Origin: JBAYDV01 sp041672845
GTDB lineage: Bacteria > Bacteroidota > Bacteroidia > Bacteroidales > UBA932
Reading direction: 5' to 3'
NCBI GenBank assembly: GCA_041672845.1
Contig: JBAYYV010000002.1
Location: 248,001-312,000, forward strand
Length of the DNA: 64,000 nt
Shown piece after piece: positions 43,195-52,490 of this stretch. Every line of letters starts with the position of its first letter. Position 1 is the first letter of the stretch. The notes beneath the pieces are model-generated. The model saw only the letters and a program-made list of their open reading frames with translations. It made no database searches and was not told the DNA's origin. The position numbers and the translations under genes are program-made.

Positions 43195-45327
43195 ATGTTC
43201 AAAAATAATAATCGTAAAAAGGCAGCTCAAGCAAGAAAACAAAATAGTAAAAATAGAAGAAGACCTCAAGTTAAAAAAATAGAATATACCGGGGTAGTTT
43301 CTATGACTCGTGAAGGTTATGCTTTTATAGTAGTAGAAGGATTAGAAGAAGATATTTTCGTTAGTCAACATCAGCTTAGAGGTGCTCTTAATGGAGATAC
43401 TGTAAAAGTGGCTGCTAAGGAAAAATTTAGAAAATATGATAAAAAGAGCTCTAATCACAAAGATACGTTTAAAAGAAATTCTCCTAAAAAGATAGAAGGG
43501 CAAGTAATCGATATTATTGAAAGATCTAAAACTCCTCATATAGGAATATTACAAATAACTAGAAATGAAGCTTGGGTAATTATGGAAAGTAGAAAGATGC
43601 CTTATGATATTTCTATTCCTATGTCTGATTTGAATAATGCTTTCAAGACTCCAGATTGGACTCCAAAAAAGGTAAATGGACTTAAGGTCGCTGCTATAGT
43701 TAAGGATTGGCCTATAAAATCTTCCGCGCCTATAGGTACTATTATAGACGTTTTAGGTAAACCTGGTGAAAATGATACTGAAATGCATGCTATTTTATCT
43801 GAGTTTGGTCTTCCTTATAGATTCGAACCTGAGGTAGAGGATGCTGCTAATAAAATATCTGAGAAAATCACTAGCCAAGATATAGCTGAAAGAAGAGACT
43901 TTAGAAAGGTAACTACATTTACTATAGATCCTAAAGATGCTAAAGACTTCGATGATGCTTTATCTTATAAGAAATTAGAAAATGGAAATGTAGAAATAGG
44001 TGTTCATATAGCAGATGTTACTCATTATGTTAAACCAGATTCTGTTGTAGATAAATGTGCATACGAAAGAGGAACATCTGTATATTTAGTAGATAGAACA
44101 GTTCCTATGTTACCTGAAGAATTATCTAATAAATTATGTTCATTACGTCCTAATGAAGAAAAATTAACTTTTTCTGCTGTTTTTGAATTAAATGAAAAAG
44201 CAGAAGTACTCAAGCAATGGTTTGGTAAAACTATTATTGAATCTAACGAAAGATTTGACTATGCTCAGGCTCAAGAAGTATTAGATACTGGTAAAGGTCG
44301 TTTAGCTGAAGAATTAAAAGATATAAATGGCTTAGCTACGATATTAAGGAAGAATAGATTTAAAGCAGGAGCCGTTTCTTTTGAAAGACCTGAAATGAAA
44401 GTAGAAATCGATGATAAAGGTAAAGCTGCATCTGTTTACCAGAAAATTTCTACTGAAGCTAATTGGTTAATAGAAGAATTTATGTTACTGGCTAATAGGT
44501 CAGTAGCTGAATCTGTCGGTAAAGTAAAGAAAGATAAAAAAGCTAAGACATTTGTTTATAGAATTCATGAAAATCCTAACGAAGAAAAAGTTTCTAACTT
44601 AAGAAAATTTGCTAAAGTCTTCGGTTATGAATTAAAAACTGATGAAAGTGGTAAGAAATTATCATCAGCATTAAATACTTTATTAAGTGAAGTGAAAGGT
44701 TCTTCTGCAGAAAACGCAATAGAAATAATGGCTTTAAGATCTATGATGAGAGCTAAATATACTACTGAAAATGTAGGTCACTATGGATTAGCCTTTAATT
44801 ATTATACTCATTTCACATCTCCTATTAGAAGATATCCTGATATGATGGTACATAGATTATTAGAAATATATCTTCAAGGTCAAAATTCTCAGAATAAAGA
44901 TAAATATGAGGAAATGTGTAATCATTGTTCAGAAAGAGAACAGTTATCTACTGAAGCTGAAAGAGCATCTACTAAGTATAAATTAGTAGAATTTATGTTA
45001 GATAAAATTGGTAAGATTTATCCTGGTACTATTTCAGGACTTACTGATTGGGGTATGTATGTAGAAATTAATCCTACTAAGGTAGAAGGTATGGTAGCTC
45101 TTCGTTCTATGGAAGATGATTATTATCTTTTCGATGAAGACACATATTCTATAAAAGGAAAATCTAAAGGTAAAGTCTATCACTTAGGTGATCCTGTCTA
45201 TATAAAAGTAACTCGAGCTTCTCTAGAGCAGAAAATTATTGATTATGAATTAATAACTGATGAGAATATCATAAAAGCTTCATCTAAATTTTCGGCAAAG
45301 CCTTTAATTAAAAAGGAGATTAACTAA
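43195..45327 (+). CDS. rnr: Ribonuclease R
   Basis: RNase R is a 3'-5' exoribonuclease that degrades structured RNA. The 710-aa product starts with a basic tail (residues 1-28). Cold-shock domains follow (TGVVSMTREGYAFIVVEGLE, then a second to about 235). The RNB catalytic domain has TIDPKDAKDFDDALSY (about 243-258) carrying the metal-binding aspartates. HFTSPIRRYPDMMVHRLLEIY lies near 541, and a C-terminal S1 domain (YPGTISGLTDWGMYVEI) near 610. An intrinsic terminator follows at 45353-45380. Confidence 0.97.
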   Translation: MFKNNNRKKAAQARKQNSKNRRRPQVKKIEYTGVVSMTREGYAFIVVEGLEEDIFVSQHQLRGALNGDTVKVAAKEKFRKYDKKSSNHKDTFKRNSPKKIEGQVIDIIERSKTPHIGILQITRNEAWVIMESRKMPYDISIPMSDLNNAFKTPDWTPKKVNGLKVAAIVKDWPIKSSAPIGTIIDVLGKPGENDTEMHAILSEFGLPYRFEPEVEDAANKISEKITSQDIAERRDFRKVTTFTIDPKDAKDFDDALSYKKLENGNVEIGVHIADVTHYVKPDSVVDKCAYERGTSVYLVDRTVPMLPEELSNKLCSLRPNEEKLTFSAVFELNEKAEVLKQWFGKTIIESNERFDYAQAQEVLDTGKGRLAEELKDINGLATILRKNRFKAGAVSFERPEMKVEIDDKGKAASVYQKISTEANWLIEEFMLLANRSVAESVGKVKKDKKAKTFVYRIHENPNEEKVSNLRKFAKVFGYELKTDESGKKLSSALNTLLSEVKGSSAENAIEIMALRSMMRAKYTTENVGHYGLAFNYYTHFTSPIRRYPDMMVHRLLEIYLQGQNSQNKDKYEEMCNHCSEREQLSTEAERASTKYKLVEFMLDKIGKIYPGTISGLTDWGMYVEINPTKVEGMVALRSMEDDYYLFDEDTYSIKGKSKGKVYHLGDPVYIKVTRASLEQKIIDYELITDENIIKASSKFSAKPLIKKEIN

Positions 45328-45352
45328 AAATCTACTAAAAAATAATATATAG

Positions 45353-45380
45353 AGTCTAATATTTTTATTAGGCTTTTTTT
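45353..45380 (+). terminator. Intrinsic terminator after rnr
   Basis: An 8-bp stem (AGTCTAAT with ATTAGGCT, one G-U pair) closes a 6-nt loop and is followed by seven T. It lies 26 nt after the rnr stop, in the convergent gap with the GH3 gene. Confidence 0.8.
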
Positions 45381-45433
45381 ATGAGTTAGTATCTAATTAT
45401 GAAGGTGTGATTACATTCCCTTATCGGGAATTA

Positions 45434-46984
45434 TTATTTATTTAATAGTAAGAGAGCTTCTATTAAATTTCTGTCATTAGAAAGTCTAGGAACTTTGTTT
45501 TGACCACCTATTTTATTAGATGTTTCCATCCATTTGTAGAAAACCCCTGGTTTACCAGAAATTATACTTAGACAAGACATGGTTTTAGTTTCTTTTCTTT
45601 TAGCTTCGTAATCTGAATTTATATTACAAAGAACTTCATCTAATATTTCTGCAAATTTTTCGATGTCGATATTTTGATTCTTATGATTATTTTCAAATTC
45701 AATAAACCACTGATGACGACCCCTATTGTTGTTCTTCATATAGATAGGTGCAACTGTATAATCTACAATTGAATACCCAGTTATATTACAAGCTTTACTT
45801 AATGCTTGTTCTGCATTACCTATCATTAATTCTTCACCAAAAGCATTAATATACAATTGTGTTCTTCCTGTAATAACAAGCTTATATGGGTATGTAGAGA
45901 TGAATTTAACACAATCTCCGATTAAATATCTCCATAAACCACTATTAGTAGAGATAACCATAGCATAGTTAATGTCTTTCTTTACTTGAGATAGAGGAAC
46001 TATTTCATTAGAAGTATTTTGTGATACTTCATGTAAGTAATTTAAAGGAATAAATTCGTAAAAGATTCCGTTGTTTAAAGAAATTTGTAAACCAGGATCA
46101 GTTGGATCATTTTGGTAAGCGAAATAACCTTCAGATGCATTATAATTTTCTAAATAATGCATCTGAGAATTTCCTATTATTTCATCGAATTGAGTTTTAT
46201 ATGGTTCAAAGTTTATACCACCGTGCATAAATAATTCTATATTAGGCCATATTTCTGAAATAGTCTTTGCATTGTTATATTCTAATATCTTTCTTAGCAT
46301 GATAAGATTCCATGATGGAACACCTGAGAAATTGGTGATATTAGATTTAGAATAATTCTTAGCTATAAGTTCTACCTTTTTCTCAAAATCTGTTAGTATA
46401 GCTATTTTCCGAGAAGGTACTCTAGCTAATTCAGCATAATAAGGTGAATTTTTAAGTAAAATAGCAGTTAAATCACCGTGAAAAATATCTGGTTTAAATA
46501 TGTTATTAGGACTTAATTCGTCGATTTGTATAGAGCCTCCTAATGTTAAAGCTTTGCCATATAGTATTTTTGAATTTGGATATTGTTGTAAGTAATATGT
46601 TAACATTTGTTTAAAACCGTGATAATGACATTTAGTTAGATTATCAGGGGTAATAGGAATGTATTTACTTTTAGAAGATGTTCCACTAGATTTAGCAAAC
46701 CATTTTACTTTTTGATTCCAAAGTATGTAATTTTCTCCTTTTCTTAATCTTTCTATATAGGGTTTTAATTCTTCATATGATCTAATAGGAATAAATTTTC
46801 TAAAATCATCATAATTATTAATAGAATCAAAATGATGTTCTTTTCCAAAAAATGTGTCTTTTCCACCTTCTATTAAATATTTCAGAGTCTTTTCTTGAGA
46901 AAGAGCTGGATTAATAGAAGTTTTCTCTAAGTCTTTAAGAAGGCGATGAAAATAGGTTAATATAGTAGTGTTAATTACGTTCAT
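45434..46984 (-). CDS. GH3 auxin-responsive-promoter family protein
   Basis: This 516-aa protein belongs to the GH3 branch of the adenylate-forming superfamily. Motifs are FAKSSGTSSKSKYIPIT (about 90-106) for ATP phosphate binding, GVPSWNLIMLRKILEY (about 219-234), YNASEGYFAYQND (about 279-291) and RYLIGDCVKFIS (about 348-359). In plants GH3 enzymes join acyl acids to amino acids. The bacterial members, common in Bacteroidetes, have no settled role. It stands alone between the rnr terminator and recO. The 109 bp upstream are AT-rich, with only an imperfect box (TATCTTTA). Confidence 0.9.
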   Translation of the reverse strand: MNVINTTILTYFHRLLKDLEKTSINPALSQEKTLKYLIEGGKDTFFGKEHHFDSINNYDDFRKFIPIRSYEELKPYIERLRKGENYILWNQKVKWFAKSSGTSSKSKYIPITPDNLTKCHYHGFKQMLTYYLQQYPNSKILYGKALTLGGSIQIDELSPNNIFKPDIFHGDLTAILLKNSPYYAELARVPSRKIAILTDFEKKVELIAKNYSKSNITNFSGVPSWNLIMLRKILEYNNAKTISEIWPNIELFMHGGINFEPYKTQFDEIIGNSQMHYLENYNASEGYFAYQNDPTDPGLQISLNNGIFYEFIPLNYLHEVSQNTSNEIVPLSQVKKDINYAMVISTNSGLWRYLIGDCVKFISTYPYKLVITGRTQLYINAFGEELMIGNAEQALSKACNITGYSIVDYTVAPIYMKNNNRGRHQWFIEFENNHKNQNIDIEKFAEILDEVLCNINSDYEAKRKETKTMSCLSIISGKPGVFYKWMETSNKIGGQNKVPRLSNDRNLIEALLLLNK

Positions 46985-47093
46985 TCGTTCTTTAGTCTAG
47001 AAATAAAAATTTTGTTTATAATTTTTAAAGATAGAAATTATTCTTTAAAGGATTAAAAAAAGTATAATATATTATAATAAAAGATTAAAGCTA

Positions 47094-47780
47094 TTATTGG
47101 AATATTTGGTGTAAAATTTTTATAGATTTAATATTGATACTAATAGCGAGTTGATCTTCTAGGTATTTTATCATATTCGATAAAAAAGCATCTCTTTGGG
47201 TGGCAGAAAATGTTAATATAGAACAATTTAAATAATTTTCATTATTATAGTTCTCTATTATCTCTATATCTTTGGTAGAGAATGAATTTGTATAAATACT
47301 TTCTTTGTGGTTATTATTGTTAAAAGGTCCCGATGGTCCTGAATCTGATAAAAAACCGAGAATAAAAGTTAATCTAATAGTAAACCAAAGGTGAAAATTT
47401 GAATAATTTTCAGAAATTCTTTCTAATTCCAAAATAGATTTAATCAAGAAAGAATATAAATTATTATCTGAATATTCTTCTCTTAGGCACCTATAAAGTA
47501 GTTCAGACAGATAAATAGAAATAGAACTCTTATAGATATTTGAACGAATATTATTTAAAGGAAAAGAGGGAGAGTACTCTTTTAAATAAGATAAATTTCC
47601 ATATTTCTTTAGATTAGTTTCATAATCAATGATGGATAAAGGATGAAATAATGATATTTTTTCTTTCTTTTTCCCTAAGCCAGAAATTAAAAATCCCTTC
47701 CTTCCACTATCTTGCGTGTAAGCATGAAGGATAAGAGAAGAATCCTTATATTTAGTGGTATGTAAAACAATCATATTCAT
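47094..47780 (-). CDS. recO: DNA repair protein RecO
   Basis: RecO helps RecR load RecA on SSB-coated single-stranded DNA. The 228-aa product begins with the OB-fold region MIVLHTTKYKDSSLILHAYT and GRKGFLISGLGKKKEKISLF. A helical C-terminal domain follows (YLSELLYRCLREEYSDNNLY). The zinc-ribbon cysteines seen in many RecO proteins are missing, as in several Bacteroidetes homologues. The gene lies 16 bp after rdgB on the same strand and probably shares its promoter. Confidence 0.88.
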   Translation of the reverse strand: MNMIVLHTTKYKDSSLILHAYTQDSGRKGFLISGLGKKKEKISLFHPLSIIDYETNLKKYGNLSYLKEYSPSFPLNNIRSNIYKSSISIYLSELLYRCLREEYSDNNLYSFLIKSILELERISENYSNFHLWFTIRLTFILGFLSDSGPSGPFNNNNHKESIYTNSFSTKDIEIIENYNNENYLNCSILTFSATQRDAFLSNMIKYLEDQLAISINIKSIKILHQIFQ

Positions 47781-47796
47781 TTCTGTAGTATGATAT

Positions 47797-48390
47797 TTAT
47801 TTTAGGAGTAAATATTTAGTGAATTGACGCATAGCTTTACCTCTATGGGAAATTTTATTTTTTTCTTCTGGTGACAATTCTGAAAAACATTTAGAATATT
47901 TCTCAGGTTGGAAAATCGGATCGTATCCAAAACCCCCTTTACCATGTCTTTCTTTGGTTATAAAACCGGGGCAGCGACCTTCAAAAGTTTGAATTCCAGT
48001 TTCGTTTATATAAGCTATGATACATCTGAAAGTAGCTTTTCTATCATTGGCGTAAGCTTTATTACTAATCTTATTTAATTCTAAGAGCATCTTATCTATA
48101 TTATCATCAGGAGATTTCCCTTCTCCAGCATATCTTGCGGCATAAACTCCAGGAGCTCCATTTAAAGCATCTACTTCTAACCCAGTATCATCGGCGAAAC
48201 AAGGAAGATGAAGTTTATTCCAAATATATTGAGCTTTTTGAATAGCATTACCCTCAATAGTAGATGATGTCTCTGGAATGTCTTCTGTTATGCCGAAAGT
48301 TTCAGGAGTTTCTATTTGAAAGTTATTTCCTAATATCTCTTGAGCTTCTTTTAATTTGTTTTTGTTACCTGTGGCAAAAATGATTTTCAT
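47797..48390 (-). CDS. rdgB: Non-canonical purine NTP pyrophosphatase (RdgB/HAM1)
   Basis: RdgB hydrolyses dITP, ITP and XTP to keep deaminated purines out of DNA. The 197-aa product carries IIFATGNKNKLKEAQEIL (3-20), CFADDTGLEVDALNGAPGVY (about 65-84), KATFRCIIAY (about 118) and GKGGFGYDPIF (about 150-160), with SHRGKAMRQF near the end. The start is the ATG at 48390. The 5' leader would contain the 16-bp tandem repeat at 48401-48440, and the -7 box is at 48441-48448. Confidence 0.97.
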   Translation of the reverse strand: MKIIFATGNKNKLKEAQEILGNNFQIETPETFGITEDIPETSSTIEGNAIQKAQYIWNKLHLPCFADDTGLEVDALNGAPGVYAARYAGEGKSPDDNIDKMLLELNKISNKAYANDRKATFRCIIAYINETGIQTFEGRCPGFITKERHGKGGFGYDPIFQPEKYSKCFSELSPEEKNKISHRGKAMRQFTKYLLLK

Positions 48391-48400
48391 ATTGGTTCAA

Positions 48401-48440
48401 TAGTTGTATGGTTTGATAGTTGTATGGTTTGATAGTTGTA
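48401..48440 (+). repeat. 16-bp tandem direct repeat, 2.5 copies
   Basis: The unit TAGTTGTATGGTTTGA occurs at 48401-48416 and 48417-48432, with a half copy at 48433-48440, all identical. It lies between rdgB and the S41 protease gene. The TTG of the half copy sits exactly 19 bp before the ctpA -7 box. Confidence 0.95.
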
Positions 48441-48465
48441 CAAATGTAATAAAAGATTAAATTTG
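48436..48465 (+). promoter_or_regulatory. -33/-7 promoter of the S41 protease gene
   Basis: TTG (48436-48438) and TAAATTTG (48458-48465) are separated by 19 bp, the canonical Bacteroidetes spacing. The -33 element is supplied by the tandem repeat. The box ends 18 nt before the ATG at 48484. Confidence 0.65.
48441..48448 (-). promoter_or_regulatory. -7 box (TACATTTG) for rdgB-recO
   Basis: This is a minus-strand TAnnTTTG match 50 nt before the rdgB start. It lies between the -33 and -7 elements of the opposite promoter, so the two are expected to compete. Confidence 0.45.
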
Positions 48466-48483
48466 TAGTATAATATTTATAAA

Positions 48484-50172
48484 ATGAATAAGAAAAGCAC
48501 TTTATTATTAGTTATCATATCGATAATTACACCGATTTATGTGGCTAATGCCCAATCGAAAAACTTTAAAACAGCTAAGAATTTAGATATTCAATATTCT
48601 ATATTGGAAACACTAGATGCCAATTTCGTAGATAGTTTGTCCGTAGATAAGCTTTTATATACAGGAATTAATTCTATGTTAAGAACATTAGATCCTTATA
48701 CTGTATTTATTCCAGAAGAAAAGGCTAGTGATTTAGAAATGATGACATCTGGTAGTTATGGAGGTGTAGGGTCTTATATTAGACAAGGAAAAGATGGGGG
48801 AATATTGATTACAGAACCTTATGAAAATTCTCCTGCAGTAAAATTTGGATTACAGCCAGGTGATAAAATTCTTTCTATTAATGGGGAATCTACTAAAGAT
48901 ATGAAAGTGGGGGATGCTAGCAAGAAGATGAGAGGTAATCCTAATACTTATATAGATTTTACTTTATTAAAAGCTAGAACAAAAGATACTGTCGATGTTA
49001 AATTATTGAGAGAAAAAATACATGTCCCTGATGTCGTTTATTATGGAACAGTCAGAGATAGTATAGGTTATATTCAGTTAGGTGCTTTTACTTCTAATGG
49101 TTCTAAAGATGTAGCTGATGCTTTTAAAGATTTAAAGACAAATCATAATATTAAAAGGTTAGTATTAGACTTGAGAGGTAATGGTGGTGGATTAATGTCT
49201 GAAGCTATTAATATTGTATCTTTATTCGTGCCTAAAGGTACTTTAGTCGTAACAGCTAAAGGCCGTTCTATGGGAAAAATGAAGTATTATACTAAAACTA
49301 AACCTATGGATACTGAGATTCCTATAATGGTATTAGTTAATTCTTCATCTGCATCTTCTTCTGAAATCGTAACAGGAGCTCTTCAAGATTTGGATAGAGC
49401 TGTAGTAGCTGGTTCTCGATCTTTTGGGAAGGGTTTAGTTCAGTCTATTCAGAATGTAGGCTATGATTCTTCTCTAAAATTAACTACTGCTAAATACTAT
49501 ACTCCTAGTGGCAGATGTGTACAAGCATTAGATTATACTCATAGAAATAGTGATGGTAGTGTAGGTGCTATTCCAGATTCTTTAAAACATGCTTTCAAAA
49601 CTACTAATGGTAAAATAGTTTATGATGGTGGTGGTATAGATCCTACAGTTAAGGTATCTTCTGATACTCTTTCTAGAGCTATGCTTTCATTATTTTATAG
49701 TGGAGCTATGACAGATTATGCTATTAAATATTATACTGAACATGATAGTATAGCAGTTATTTCTAAATTTAAGATTGATTCTACGGAATATTCATCTTTT
49801 ATAGATTTTGTTAAATCTAAGAAAGTGGATTTAAGAAATGATGCAGAGATAGAAATGGATAAAGTGATATTAGCAGCTAAGAGAGATAAGATTTATGATA
49901 AAGTCAAGGATAATCTTGAAAGCACAAAAAAACATTTAGCAATAGATACAGTAGCTTTTTTCAATGAAAATCATTCTGTCATAAATGAAATGTTAGGTAA
50001 TGAAATAGTCACTTTATATTATTATCGTAGAGGTAGAGCTGAATATAGCTTACGAAGTGATGAACAATTTCATAAAGCATTAAATAAATGGGATAAAGCT
50101 TTGGTAGAATTAAACATGGTGGTAGTAGAAAAGGAAGAAGTAGATACAGCAAAGGTCGCTGGTGAAAAATAG
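48484..50172 (+). CDS. S41-family C-terminal processing peptidase
   Basis: This 562-aa exported serine protease of the CtpA/Prc family has a signal peptide ending near VANAQ (residue 24). A PDZ domain spans about 95-175 (GGVGSYIRQGKDGGILITE, GLQPGDKILSING). The S41 core has the nucleophile in NSSSASSSEIVTGAL (about 285-299), the general-base lysine in GSRSFGKGLVQ (about 310-320), and LDLRGNGGGL before them. The C-terminal 190 residues form a helical extension found in Bacteroidetes members. The role is degradation or trimming of periplasmic proteins at their C-termini. The convergent U32 gene ends 26 bp downstream. Confidence 0.95.
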   Translation: MNKKSTLLLVIISIITPIYVANAQSKNFKTAKNLDIQYSILETLDANFVDSLSVDKLLYTGINSMLRTLDPYTVFIPEEKASDLEMMTSGSYGGVGSYIRQGKDGGILITEPYENSPAVKFGLQPGDKILSINGESTKDMKVGDASKKMRGNPNTYIDFTLLKARTKDTVDVKLLREKIHVPDVVYYGTVRDSIGYIQLGAFTSNGSKDVADAFKDLKTNHNIKRLVLDLRGNGGGLMSEAINIVSLFVPKGTLVVTAKGRSMGKMKYYTKTKPMDTEIPIMVLVNSSSASSSEIVTGALQDLDRAVVAGSRSFGKGLVQSIQNVGYDSSLKLTTAKYYTPSGRCVQALDYTHRNSDGSVGAIPDSLKHAFKTTNGKIVYDGGGIDPTVKVSSDTLSRAMLSLFYSGAMTDYAIKYYTEHDSIAVISKFKIDSTEYSSFIDFVKSKKVDLRNDAEIEMDKVILAAKRDKIYDKVKDNLESTKKHLAIDTVAFFNENHSVINEMLGNEIVTLYYYRRGRAEYSLRSDEQFHKALNKWDKALVELNMVVVEKEEVDTAKVAGEK

Positions 50173-50198
50173 AAATAAATAATATTATATATAGAAGA

Positions 50199-51446
50199 TT
50201 AAATAGGGTTATGGATAATTTTCCATATATAAACTTTATCTGATCTTCTTACTTTTTCAGTTAGGGGAATAGAACAATATTCTCCTTTTTTAGATTTGAT
50301 AACTGGTTTTAAGTCTACTCTTATTTCTAAAATATTGGATTCTATTACTCCAGTAGAAGGACCGATTATTATTAATTCGTCTCCGATAGAAAGAGTACCT
50401 GTTTCTATATAAATTTCAGCGACCCTTGCTTTATTGAAATAATTAGTAATTTTTCCAAGATAGGTTTTTTTTCTAGTGGCTGTATTCCCATATATTTCAG
50501 ACCATTCACCTAATCTTGCACCTTGGTAATATCCATCCCAAAATCCGCGATTAAATACTTGAGATAATTTGTCCTTAAGAGAACTAGCTAATTCTTGATT
50601 ATAAGTACCATCTTTAACAGCATCTACGGCCTTTCTGTATGATGAAGTTACTTTTTTGACATATTCAGCTGCTCTAGCTCTGCCTTCTATTTTTAAGATT
50701 GATACACCTGCTCGTATCATTTTATCTGTAAATTCTATAGTGCAAAGATCTTTAGGAGACATGATATATTTATTGTCGATATTTAATTTGCGACCCGTTT
50801 CTAAATCAGTTACTTCATATCCTCGACGACAAATTTGAAGACAAGAACCTCTATTAGCAGAATGCCCGTATTCATGTAAACTTAGATAACATTTCCCTGA
50901 TATCGCCATACATAATGCTCCATGACAGAACATTTCTATTTGGACTAAGTTTCCAGAAGGGCCTTTTATTTGTTCTTTTTGGATGGTTTCTGATATTTGA
51001 CGTACTTGGAATAAGTTTAATTCTCTGGCTAATACGATTACATCAGCGAATTGTGAATAGAATTTTAAGGCTTCTATATTTGATATGTTTAATTGGGTAG
51101 AAATATGTACTTCTAAATTTATATTTCGAGCATAAGAAATAACAGCCATATCAGAAGCTATAACGGCAGATATCCCAGCAGCCTTAGCTTTCTTCAAGGT
51201 GGTTTTAGCAGTGTCTATATCTTCATTATATAATACAATGTTAAGGGTTAGATATGTTTTTACATTATGTTCTTTACAGATATTACATATTTCGGGTAAA
51301 TCTTCTATGGTAAAATTGTTTGCAGAATGTGAACGCATGTTTAATTTTTCAACTCCGAAATATATGGAATCGCTTCCTCCTTGGATAGCTGCCATTAAGC
51401 ATTCAAAATTGCCAGCAGGCGCCATTATTTCTATTTTATTAGACAT
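50199..51446 (-). CDS. Peptidase U32-family protein (TrhP/RlhA-like)
   Basis: This 415-aa protein has an N-terminal TIM-barrel-like U32 domain with MAPAGNFECLMAAIQGGSDSIYFG (residues 8-31, quoted as a region). It carries the PROSITE-type cysteine signature EMFCHGALCMAISGKCYLS (about 169-187), then CLQICRRGY. A C-terminal beta domain follows. Members once called collagenases are now linked to prephenate-dependent hydroxylation of tRNA U34 (TrhP) or 23S rRNA (RlhA); which applies here is unclear. Its ATG directly follows the stop of the polyprenyl synthase gene with no gap, so the two are translationally coupled. Confidence 0.9.
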   Translation of the reverse strand: MSNKIEIMAPAGNFECLMAAIQGGSDSIYFGVEKLNMRSHSANNFTIEDLPEICNICKEHNVKTYLTLNIVLYNEDIDTAKTTLKKAKAAGISAVIASDMAVISYARNINLEVHISTQLNISNIEALKFYSQFADVIVLARELNLFQVRQISETIQKEQIKGPSGNLVQIEMFCHGALCMAISGKCYLSLHEYGHSANRGSCLQICRRGYEVTDLETGRKLNIDNKYIMSPKDLCTIEFTDKMIRAGVSILKIEGRARAAEYVKKVTSSYRKAVDAVKDGTYNQELASSLKDKLSQVFNRGFWDGYYQGARLGEWSEIYGNTATRKKTYLGKITNYFNKARVAEIYIETGTLSIGDELIIIGPSTGVIESNILEIRVDLKPVIKSKKGEYCSIPLTEKVRRSDKVYIWKIIHNPI

Positions 51447-52424
51447 CTATTTTTTTCGTTTTATTATCAGTTTAGCGAAGTTATCCAGAATTATAATCTT
51501 CTTTTCGTCAAGGTTTGTATCAGAAAGAGTCTCCATAGCACTTAAGTAATATTTGTCTATTTCATTCTCTGCATCTTCTTTTATTCCTAGTTCTTGATAT
51601 ATTATTTTCGTTAATTTTATCTTTTCATCAGCTTGTTCTTCAGACATTTTGCAGATATTAAGATATTTTTCAAGTGTTTCGCCTTTTGCTTTCTTTAAAC
51701 ATTGAATAGCTAACCAGCTTTTTTTATTGTGTACAATATCTCCACCTATGGGTTTGCCAAAAGTTCCAGAATCACCATATACGTCTAAATAATCATCAGT
51801 TATCTGAAATGCTAAACCTAAAGTGATTCCATAATTATATAAAGCATCACAAATAGATTTATCTTGATTAGCTAATATGGCTCCCATCTTAGCTGAGCAT
51901 GCTATTAATACACCAGTTTTTAGGCGAATCATATTAATATAATCTTCAATCGGAATAATGGCTTCTTTTTCATAATTCATATCAAACTGTTGACCTTCAC
52001 ATACTTCTGCAGCTGTAGTAGAGAATAATTCCATGATATCTGGAATTTTTTCTCTAGGTCCGTGGAGTAGATATTTAGTAGACAATATAGACATTACATC
52101 TCCTGAAAGAAGAGCGATATTTTTATTCCATTTTTTATGAATAGTAAGTTGTCCTCTTCTCAAGTCTGAATTATCCATTATATCATCATGGATAAGTGTA
52201 AATGCATGAAAAATTTCTAATGCAATAGCAGGATCTATTATTTCTTCATCAATGCTATTTTCAAATAGACTATAAGTAAGTATACATAAAGAGGGACGAA
52301 TCCTTTTTCCACCGATAGAAATAATGTATTCAATAGGGGCATAGAGTTCTTCTGGCTCACCTTTTAAGTTTAAAGATAGGATTCTTTTTCTAACTAATTT
52401 CCTTACTTCTTCGAATGTGTACAT
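51447..52424 (-). CDS. Polyprenyl diphosphate synthase
   Basis: This 325-aa trans-prenyltransferase condenses IPP with allylic diphosphates. The first Asp-rich motif is IHDDIMDNSDLRRGQ (about 79-93) and the second is QITDDYLDVYGDSGTFGKPI (about 212-231). GGKRIRPSLC (about 34-43) and the Lys-Thr pair in RLKTGVLIACSAKMG bind the diphosphates. Product length (C15, C20 or longer) cannot be decided from the residues before the first motif. It is first in an operon with the U32 gene and has a -7 box at 52451-52458. Confidence 0.93.
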   Translation of the reverse strand: MYTFEEVRKLVRKRILSLNLKGEPEELYAPIEYIISIGGKRIRPSLCILTYSLFENSIDEEIIDPAIALEIFHAFTLIHDDIMDNSDLRRGQLTIHKKWNKNIALLSGDVMSILSTKYLLHGPREKIPDIMELFSTTAAEVCEGQQFDMNYEKEAIIPIEDYINMIRLKTGVLIACSAKMGAILANQDKSICDALYNYGITLGLAFQITDDYLDVYGDSGTFGKPIGGDIVHNKKSWLAIQCLKKAKGETLEKYLNICKMSEEQADEKIKLTKIIYQELGIKEDAENEIDKYYLSAMETLSDTNLDEKKIIILDNFAKLIIKRKK

Positions 52425-52450
52425 AATAATCTTCTAATATATTTATTCAA

Positions 52451-52458
52451 CAAAGATA
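52451..52458 (-). promoter_or_regulatory. -7 box (TATCTTTG) for the polyprenyl synthase operon
   Basis: This is a minus-strand TAnnTTTG match 26 nt before the start at 52424. It is back to back with the rsgA box, 19 bp apart. Confidence 0.45.
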
Positions 52459-52477
52459 ATCTAATTTAACAAGTTTG

Positions 52478-52485
52478 TATATTTG
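52478..52485 (+). promoter_or_regulatory. -7 box (TATATTTG) for rsgA
   Basis: This is an exact TAnnTTTG match followed by CAG, 5 nt before the ATG at 52491. A leaderless transcript, or use of the second ATG at 52500, is implied. Confidence 0.5.
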
Positions 52486-52490
52486 CAGTA

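Noticed and set aside
51199..51549. Hydrophobic open frame on the plus strand across the U32 and polyprenyl synthase junction
   Set aside because: It lies antisense to two well-supported genes with clear family motifs and resembles no protein; AT-rich antisense frames of this size are common here.
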